From positions 22,313,977 to 22,377,976 of the forward strand of contig JAOANR010000012.1 of the NCBI GenBank assembly GCA_030278955.1: a stretch of 64,000 nt of DNA. The letters are read 5' to 3'. Origin of the DNA: Hygrophila difformis (taxonomy: Eukaryota; Streptophyta; Magnoliopsida; Lamiales; Acanthaceae). A program made the translations under genes and the position numbers. Positions 57,088 to 64,000 of the stretch are shown piece by piece (the first letter of the stretch is position 1; every line of letters starts with the position of its first letter). The notes beneath the pieces were generated by a model. It was not told the DNA's origin. It made no database searches and saw only the letters and a list, made by a program, of their open reading frames with translations.

Positions 57088-57937
57088 TTTTTCGTATTCG
57101 CATTTTCATTTAGGTTTCGTATTTTGTTTATATGTCTCCTTATGAGGAAGTTACTGCTGACTGGGATTCATAGTTTATGTTTCCGTTGTGTTATTGCCTA
57201 GTTACTTGTTTGACTTGCGTTAGTTGTTTGTCGCTGTTGAGATATTTTGGATTCATTGTTACCTCCTTATCGTATTTATATGTGTGTGGGTTGCCCAACA
57301 ATACTTGCATCGTTGTGGGACTGAGCCGCTTAAAGGTAATTAGGTAAAATAATGTGATAAGGTATACATGATAAAATTAAATAGATATATATTTATAATT
57401 GCTCGTAAGGAAAATTTTTATTAAATAAAGAATGGTATTAACAGGTATCAATCCATTGGGACCTGTTAGTAGGGGTTGTTGGAGCTTAGTGTTCTGTTTG
57501 TTGTCGTTGGGGGTTGTTCACTACTTGTCGTTTTGTATTTGTTTCATTTGTTTTCGCCCCCTTCTTTTTTTTTCTTTTTTTTTTTAGTGTGAACAGCGAC
57601 CTGTTCGTTTTTTTTTTTCAAATCTAGGGTCTAGGGTTTAGGGTTTGGGGTTGGATGTACCCTTATTTGTTTATTTACCTTATATAATAATGATATATAT
57701 ATTTATTTATTATTACCTTGTTCTTCTATTTGATTGAGTTTTAACAAGGTAATTGAAGGGGAATAATTTAAATAAATTTGAGGAATAATTTAAATATACT
57801 TGTGTAAAATGAATGCTTGTATATTTATTACTCAAGAGAAAAGTTTCATTGGGTACAAACGTTCGAAATAGAATTGGTCATGCTGCTTATTAGTGTAGGA
57901 AGGGAAATATAACTACTAGTAGTGCATAGCTAGATCA
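57088..57937. other. Spacer in element C
   Basis: AT-rich with T runs (57565-57619). One TTTAGGG-like patch near 57638 is too short to be telomeric. No gene seen. Confidence 0.6.
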
Positions 57938-58342
57938 CTAAATCAAGAGCGAATAGGTAGGCGCGTCCTCGATGGGATCATCCTCATCGCTCGATACATC
58001 AATGGGCATGGCGACATTGGGGGCAGGTCCTGGGTTCTGAAGAACCGCTCCATCCACGTCCTGGGCCAGGTTAGTCAATTCCCAGCCCAGGGTCTCCACT
58101 TGCTCCTCCAAGTCATCACCCTTGTCTTGGAGCCGGGCCACTTGGGCTTGGAGCTGCGTGACTTGATCCTGCAGCTGGGTTATGTGGTGATTGTCTGTCT
58201 CCCTAAGGTGACCCACATGGGCCAGGTTACCCTCCAACTGTCCTACCCGCGTCTTGAAATAATTGATATGCTGTTGGGACTCGAGGTACGCATTCATCAG
58301 TTTTACCATCAGGTTGATCATGTTTGCATTTGGTTCGGCCAT
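57938..58342 (-). CDS. First ORF of element C (134 residues, coiled coil, unknown)
   Basis: Minus-strand ORF in the gag position, about 360 bp from the primer site. ATG at 58342, chosen because the same M-A-E-P start recurs at position 13 and a related start at 5605. The N-terminal half is Met/Asn/Leu-rich (N-M-I-N-L-M-V-K-L-M-N), the middle is a Gln/Leu heptad coiled coil (Q-L-Q-D-Q-V-T-Q-L-Q), and the C-terminus is acidic (S-S-D-E-D-D-P-I-E-D). No zinc knuckle or capsid homology is seen. It recurs in three elements in the window, so it is a conserved part of this family. Function unknown. Confidence 0.75.
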   Translation of the reverse strand: MAEPNANMINLMVKLMNAYLESQQHINYFKTRVGQLEGNLAHVGHLRETDNHHITQLQDQVTQLQAQVARLQDKGDDLEEQVETLGWELTNLAQDVDGAVLQNPGPAPNVAMPIDVSSDEDDPIEDAPTYSLLI

Positions 58343-58700
58343 CTAATGTCGACAAGGTAAGTTAGAGTTAGAATATGTTTTGGGCAAGATTAGTTATGCA
58401 TGAATTTAAATCTATATGCAACATGCAAATGCAAGTCCCCTTCCCCATAAAAATTTAATTTATCCATAAATTTGCTACATGGGTAGTAATAAAAGTTGGG
58501 CCGACCAAAAATTTTAATATCTCCTTGGCTAAAATATTTGGCTAAGTAAAAATAAATTTTTGGGCTAGAGTAAAACTGGTGGTTTTAAAAGTGATGTATT
58601 TAAAAATAATGCTAGGTTTAAAATAATGGTACCAAAATAACGATAATAATATTATTAACAATAGTAATAATATTAATAATAGCTTTAAAATACATTCCAG
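58343..58700 (-). other. Leader of element C
   Basis: AT-rich leader with a short C-rich patch (58437-58445) where the related leaders carry 15-16 C. No gene. Confidence 0.7.
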
Positions 58701-58712
58701 GCTCTGATACCA
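58701..58712 (-). other. Primer binding site of element C (initiator tRNA-Met)
   Basis: The minus strand reads TGGTATCAGAGC, three bases after the 5' LTR. Confidence 0.93.
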
Positions 58713-58715
58713 ACT

Positions 58716-61425
58716 TGTAACACCCCGGATTTAATAACCTAGGCCGGGATGTCACCGCCACATCTCCCTAGCAAGACACGGCTTCCCAAGCTCACTAAGG
58801 AAATGCAAGACTTATGGGTACGTAAAGGATTTAAAAACATTTCAATATTGAGTCCGGAAATTAATAATATTTAATTCAAAATACGGAAGTAATAATCATC
58901 CATGCACGAGATAGAGTAAATGCAGTGGAAAAAATAATCACGGCCAACACGGCCAAACCTCGGGTTCAACAGGCCCGGTAAAACAGTAGTAAAATGCAGT
59001 GAATAAAAATGTTCATAAAAGTTTTCCCCCAAGTGCAAGTGCATGCGTAACTCGACATACTCTGTAAAAGAAAAATGACAACGGGTTTATCAGTATAAAA
59101 ATATACCGAGTAAGTTAATCCCTAACTATACAATTTAAGGGGTTACATGTGTTTGATTAAAATTACACTTTTCATGCATTACGAAATTAATTTAAAATTC
59201 ATAGTTTACTCGCAGCGGAAGAACACAATTAATTTATTCAAGATGAGAATACATAATTTAAGGACTTAATTTAAAAGCGTAATTTAAAAGCATAATTTAA
59301 GAACGTAATTTAGAAGAATAATTTAAAACATGATAGATAAATTTAAGCATAATTAAATTCACACACAAGTCTTTTATATTTTATCCCGCAAACTAAGAAG
59401 AGGACATCATACCGGGGAGATCACTAACGAGGCAATCTCAAATCGTAGGACCACTAACGAGGCAGTCCAAATAAATGGGAGACCACTAACGAGGCAGTCT
59501 CGAAGATAGTAGGACCACTAACGAGGCGATCCAAATAACACAGCGCGCGAGATCACTAATGAGGCAATCTCAGATAGTAGGGAGACCACTAACGAGGCAG
59601 GTCTCAAAAATAAAGATAGCATGAGGATAGGCTCAGCCTTGTGAACGGGATTTTTTGAAAGTTCATATTTCAATGTTTACAAAATATTCGATATCGCATT
59701 TCGTAGTTCGAGTTTTCTCAAGTTCGAAAAATCCGATTCGTCACAGTTTACGCCTTTCTTAACTAAAAATTCATCTTTTAACCAAAAATTCTGAAATCTA
59801 CACAGTAGCTCAAGAACACACATACAAACAACTTTCATGTTTTAAGCTTTTGGAAATAAAGTTTCGAAGTGAGTCAAATTTCGAGTTCCTTACAAAAGGG
59901 GATTTCTGTCCAAACGACTGATTCCGACACAGTTTCGTGCGATGCTGATTAAAAATTAATTTCAAATCCAATTGGTCCGAAATTTTTATAGGATGTACAT
60001 AGCACCTTAATGAAAAACTTTCATGTTTTAAGATTTTGGAAATAATGAATTTTAGATGTTCAAAAGTCGACACCAAAACGCTGCTTACGCGCGGATTTGA
60101 AAATCGGTTTAGAACAGGTTCTGACATTGTCCGTTTTGACATAACAAATGAACTCCAAAATTCATGAAATTTTATATGCATAATCTAGACATAATTATCA
60201 CAACTTTTGTTTAGAAAGGGAAAGTTGAATCGATCTAGAAACAGGTGAAAAATAAGCATCAAGTCGAGTCAATGAATCTGTCCAGATTTCAAACGTTTGG
60301 TTTTATTATAGGAAATTTACGGTATGATTTGGGATATCAAATCTTTATGTCAATGGCTGCAATTTTGACACAAGGTAGATTAGAGTCTTGTGAACAAAAT
60401 GTATGTTGAAAAGTTTTCGGTTTGAATTCCCGAAGGTCGGGTTTTGGGCGAGTTTCTAAAATTGGTCGAAAATAGGGTTTTTGAAAACCGATTTTAGTTA
60501 CGAGTCTAGATCTTAAGTTTTAAACGACAATAAACCACAAAAATTGAAGAGTAAGGTCTTAACTTACTTACTTAGAGAATAGGGTCGAAGTGAGGGCTTT
60601 CCGGACGTCCTAAGGTTGCGACGAACGGCCAACTTCTCCGATCGCTTTTTGTTCGTCCCCCGACGTGAAATCGTAGCAAAGGAAAGGATGTCAGATTTCG
60701 AGTTTTTAAGGTTTATGGACAAACTAAACACTATAACATAACTTACCAAAGGTCTAGAAGGCAGAGGCTTCATTCCGGTCGTCCCGTCGTCGCCGGAATA
60801 CTCGTCGTTTTGAAGGGGAATGACTTATGTTTTCTGTGAGAATGGGGATGAGGACGCCCCAACACCCCCCTTTAGCCTTTCCTAAGGCTGTGATCCGGTT
60901 GCCCTTGATAGGGATCGGATTTTTGGCAAGAAAATCGCCATGGAAGGAATGTTTACACCTCCTCCACCTCTGGCGCGGTGGTGACGCGCACGTACAGGGA
61001 TGTCCGCGCGGAGCACGCGCGACCTGGGACGCGTCTCCTCCTGCCGCGCGGTGGCCGCGCAGAGGCCGCGTGACGGCCGGACCGGCCGGTTCGGCGGTTC
61101 GTGTGGTCCGTCGTGTCTTTTCTTCTTTTCTCTATCGGTTTTCTATCCTCTACGTGTTTGGCTCGACTCCTCGGGTCGTTTCCGGTTCGAAATCTTTATC
61201 TTAAATTCGTTACGAGCTCGGGTTTAACGCTCGTAACATTTTCGTGCCATAATTAATCTAGTTAAATTAGTTCCAATTCCTCGTAACATTTTTGTGATTT
61301 ATCTTGTGATTTATTTTGTGATTGAACTTAGAATTTAGATTTCCAAGCTGCCTACGTACCCTGTGAAGGGATCAAGTCATGACGTAGTTCAGAACAATTT
61401 GAATTTATTTTTCTCGGGTGTTACA
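58716..61425 (-). mobile_element. Element C 5' LTR (2710 bp)
   Basis: Same ends as the 3' LTR, with small indels, for example in the CG-rich block and near 60810. The hairpin array is at 59417-59605. Confidence 0.93.
59417..59605. repeat. Array of six hairpins, 5' LTR copy
   Basis: Same six units as 52535-52722; unit 2 has GGAC/GTCC and the last unit has one extra G in its right arm. Confidence 0.9.
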
Positions 61426-61444
61426 CAAGACCTCTTTTACTTAC

Positions 61445-62282
61445 AGATTTCATGCGTGAAAAGCAACGATCTAACTTGGGAACCTCAAGGTTTCGTAAAG
61501 CATTTGTCAGCCACCCACATGCTTTTATATTCTGAAGTATTCGAGCCTCATCAAACGAACCCTCTGTAAGACAGGCTGCATACTGCATTTGAGGGAAAAT
61601 AGCAGCAAAAGAAGTAAGGCTCTTCAGTTGGGCCAGTGTAAGGACCAAAAAAAAATAAAAAATTAAAAAGGAAGCAAAACAAACTAAGACTCAAAAGAGC
61701 ATATATAACATTGTACATAAATGTCAATGCACAGGCGTTAAAGAGTAAATAAAATTAAATAAAATAAAAGGAAAAGTTATCAATAAACCTCTGATGGAAT
61801 ACGTAATCTTTCAAGAAGTTTTTCAAGTTCCGCCTCAATCAAAGACTCATTTACTGACTGCGTTTCAGCTTATTGTTTCTGGTTTGAATCTGCGTACCAA
61901 AATATTTAATATTGTACTCGTTAGATGAGACCTAAAAACTCATTTTGAATATGAGTCTAGAAGAAGTTATTTTTTCAAGCAATTTGAGGAAAAAATTTAT
62001 AGTGCATTGGATATAAATCAACTTGCGAAACGAAGAATAAAATGAATAACAGAAAAATATAGTGCATTGGAGTACAATGTAATTGCATGAATCCAAATTC
62101 AAACTAAATGCTCATAGAAAAGAAGCACTAAGAACACATTTTCTCCAATAATACCACAATTTGAAAAGATTTATACCGATTCTATGTTCTCTCCTCATGT
62201 GCCGCAACTTTAGATTGAAAATGCCTAACAAATCATCCATCTCATCGACATAATCAGTGGCTATTTCGAGCCCTTGTGATAT
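61445..62282 (-). pseudogene. SEC3: SEC3 gene fragment, three upstream exons, frameshifted
   Basis: Minus-strand exons with GT..AG borders: 62282-62177 ([19 protein letters not shown]), 61889-61789 (L-E-K-L-L-E-R-L-R-I-P-S-E) and 61582-61445 (G-S-F-D-E-A-R-I-L-Q-N, then N-L-E-V-P-K-L-D). This is the conserved mid-region of plant SEC3, immediately upstream of the exons at 50804-51588. An extra base after the H-M-R codons in the first exon and a missing base in the second shift the frame and bring an early TAA. Element C lies in the intron just after the last exon. With the missing downstream part this is a gene fragment, not a working SEC3. Confidence 0.85.
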
Positions 62283-64000
62283 CTGGAACAAACATAAAAT
62301 CTATTTATAGAGTGTGAATAACAGAAATAGACAAAAATTATATGAAATGTAAGATTCTATTGAATATGAAACCAACATGAGTACTAATTTTGTAGTAATT
62401 TATAATCGATATAGAATCCCACGAAAGAGACAACACTAATTAGAAGAAAATCTACCCTTAGTAGCCAGTTCACATTTGAATTAACAATCAAAAATAAGAA
62501 ACATGCTTTTATGCACACAGAGAATGTGATACACATAGAGATACAAGAATGCTACTGGTGAAATAAAATGATATTTGTACGGCTAGTGTGGAAGAATGGA
62601 AGGTGTGAGATTTCATAATGCTCTCGGTTTTAAAAGGCTAGCATGAATTTCGTCTCTTTCTTAAACTGAACTCTAAAGAGAAAATACACAAGTCCATAGC
62701 ATCTATTTCTTTGACTGAACATAAGAAGTTGCGTGTGAGAAATGAGGGAACATCATTACCATATCAAATCAGAGTTCAGATGCAATCTTTTCAACATATT
62801 CCAACATCTGATAATCACTTCGAGTCAATATAGTTGATGATCAAATTCAAAGCGTTCAATCGCCCTCATGTCGGTATGCAGTACAAGATTAATCGATCTT
62901 GTGGTTTCTTTAAGTCGCAGGCTCTACATGACACCATACCAACCAAGTTTAGAAAATCAATATAGTTTGCGCACTGCACTCCAAACTACTTTGGGCTATT
63001 GAAATGAAAAAGGTTATACTATATAAAATTGAATTACTCTGAGCTTCAACAATACCAACTGTTAACACCTTGGCCACACCATGACAACTTATATTGATCC
63101 ACTTTAGTGTAGATCCATTATTTTCTTAGAAATAGAAATTAGAAATTGAAAGAAGTAAGGGAAAGAGTTAATCCATATTAATTTAATACCCCATTTCTAT
63201 ATGAAATGAAACCAATGTTTTTCGTTGAATTTCTTTTTTATAAATTTCTTGACATTGAAATAGAACGATAGAGGCCGTATAAGAGAAACATTTCCTCATT
63301 TAAAAGGATTAAATGATATATCTTTTTTTAAATATGGGATTGGTTAATATTTCAATAATCACTTCTAGTCATAAAGTAAATAAAATCAAAAGGGGAAGAA
63401 AAATCCCTTGCCTTATTGGGCTTGGAACTAAAAGAATGATTGGGACAAGAAGGATCTATCTCGTTTGTACTTTGGATTCCAATAGAACCGTCGAGGGCTG
63501 TTGAAGTGACAAATCCCTGGAAATTAGGAGGCGTTGAAAACAAAGAAATTGTTGGAGTTCTCATTTCTATCTAGAGGGAACATTTTGCTTACAATTGGCT
63601 TGTTCCTCAAAGTATCTAATAGAGTAATAGATCCTCGCTACATGCAGTGATATTATAGAAAAATTGAAGTGTAGCATATAAAAGTATAATAAAACCATCC
63701 AAGAATTTCTGCATTATGTTTATACATTACTTAAAATATCTTCTCTATAAACATGTAGATAGTCCTATAGCGTTATATAATCCAGCATTGTAATTCAGGG
63801 TATTGAGTATATGGGCAAATGATGGTGTGGGAAAGAAAAACGATATAATTTAGGGCTGAACAAGTACTTAGTCATTTTCTCAATTCAATTACATACTATT
63901 ATCTAAGTGCAATTTAAATTAAATCTGCTACAGAACATTGGGTTTCAATTGTAAAGGGGAATTGGGCCCTTCCCACTATTTTAAATTAATTTTTTTTTAG
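62283..64000. other. Flank beyond the SEC3 fragment, unassigned
   Basis: AT-rich. Further SEC3 exons may lie here but I could not recognise any. A 63-residue plus-strand frame at 63313-63504 has no recognisable motif. The base composition and style of 63100-63600 faintly suggest organelle DNA, but I could not place it. Confidence 0.35.

Larger units (their letters stand above)
51834..61425 (-). mobile_element. Element C: complete non-autonomous Ty3-type (LARD-like) element
   Basis: Minus strand: 5' LTR 58716-61425, primer site, first ORF, long spacer with an antisense gene, integrase C-terminal relic, polypurine tract, 3' LTR 51834-54595. Flanked by CAAGA. No gag-pol remains except about 285 bp of pol end. 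The LTRs differ by scattered changes and small indels. It is inserted in a SEC3 intron. Confidence 0.93.

Noticed and set aside
57620..57655. Telomere-like TTTAGGG
   Set aside because: Only one true unit with degenerate neighbours; not a telomeric array.
63100..63600. Possible plastid-derived insertion
   Set aside because: The style resembles organelle spacer DNA, but I could not match it to any plastid gene; a BLAST against a plastid genome would decide.

Overview
The window is repeat-dense plant nuclear DNA. Nearly everything is LTR retrotransposon sequence: Ty3/Gypsy elements of the Athila, Tat and Tekay/Del types, one Ty1/Copia element, a Mutator-like fold-back MITE, and gene fragments with plant GT..AG introns. 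The fragments include exons of the exocyst subunit SEC3, so the host is a flowering plant. No species is claimed. Two 500-N runs are placeholder gaps.

Layout. 1-8663: stacked minus-strand elements with TGTAACACC-type LTRs (initiator-Met primer site). The LTR at 449-5459 is split by a solo LTR of the same family in opposite orientation (1159-3645, 5-bp TSD). Its element cut the first ORF of another such element, whose LTR is 6076-8663; that element in turn cut a decayed Copia element (8664-12082). 12199-13256 is a fold-back MULE with a 10-bp TSD. 13532-50288 is a solo LTR (TSD CTTAT) split by a 34-kb Athila-like insertion, element A (15810-50069, TSD CGGCC). A's right LTR encloses, between the two gaps, a dead Tat pol fragment (30605-32570) and most of a second Athila-like element, B, on the plus strand (32726-46065). 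50294-64000 holds split fragments of SEC3 and of an RRM-protein gene, interrupted by a complete non-autonomous element C (51834-61425, TSD CAAGA).

Most interesting content. A and B are relatives. A has lost gag-pol; B keeps pol with its catalytic motifs. Both carry an accessory gene in the env position, read best as a tiny first exon spliced to a long second exon with matching intron phase. In both, arrays of short palindromes lie at three equivalent places: twice in the LTR and once just upstream of the accessory gene's own TATA-like box. The palindrome sequence differs completely (GTCGCGGA-type in A, AATTCGAATT in B), while the architecture and the TATA spacing are kept. A 13-mer identical to A's polypurine/LTR junction recurs inside both elements, behind a hairpin. 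Element C also lacks gag-pol but keeps an intron-containing antisense gene with the same kind of domain. Its LTRs carry six tandem hairpins with a constant loop and co-varying stems. A testable reading is that these accessory proteins act on family-specific repeat arrays, for example as anti-silencing factors.
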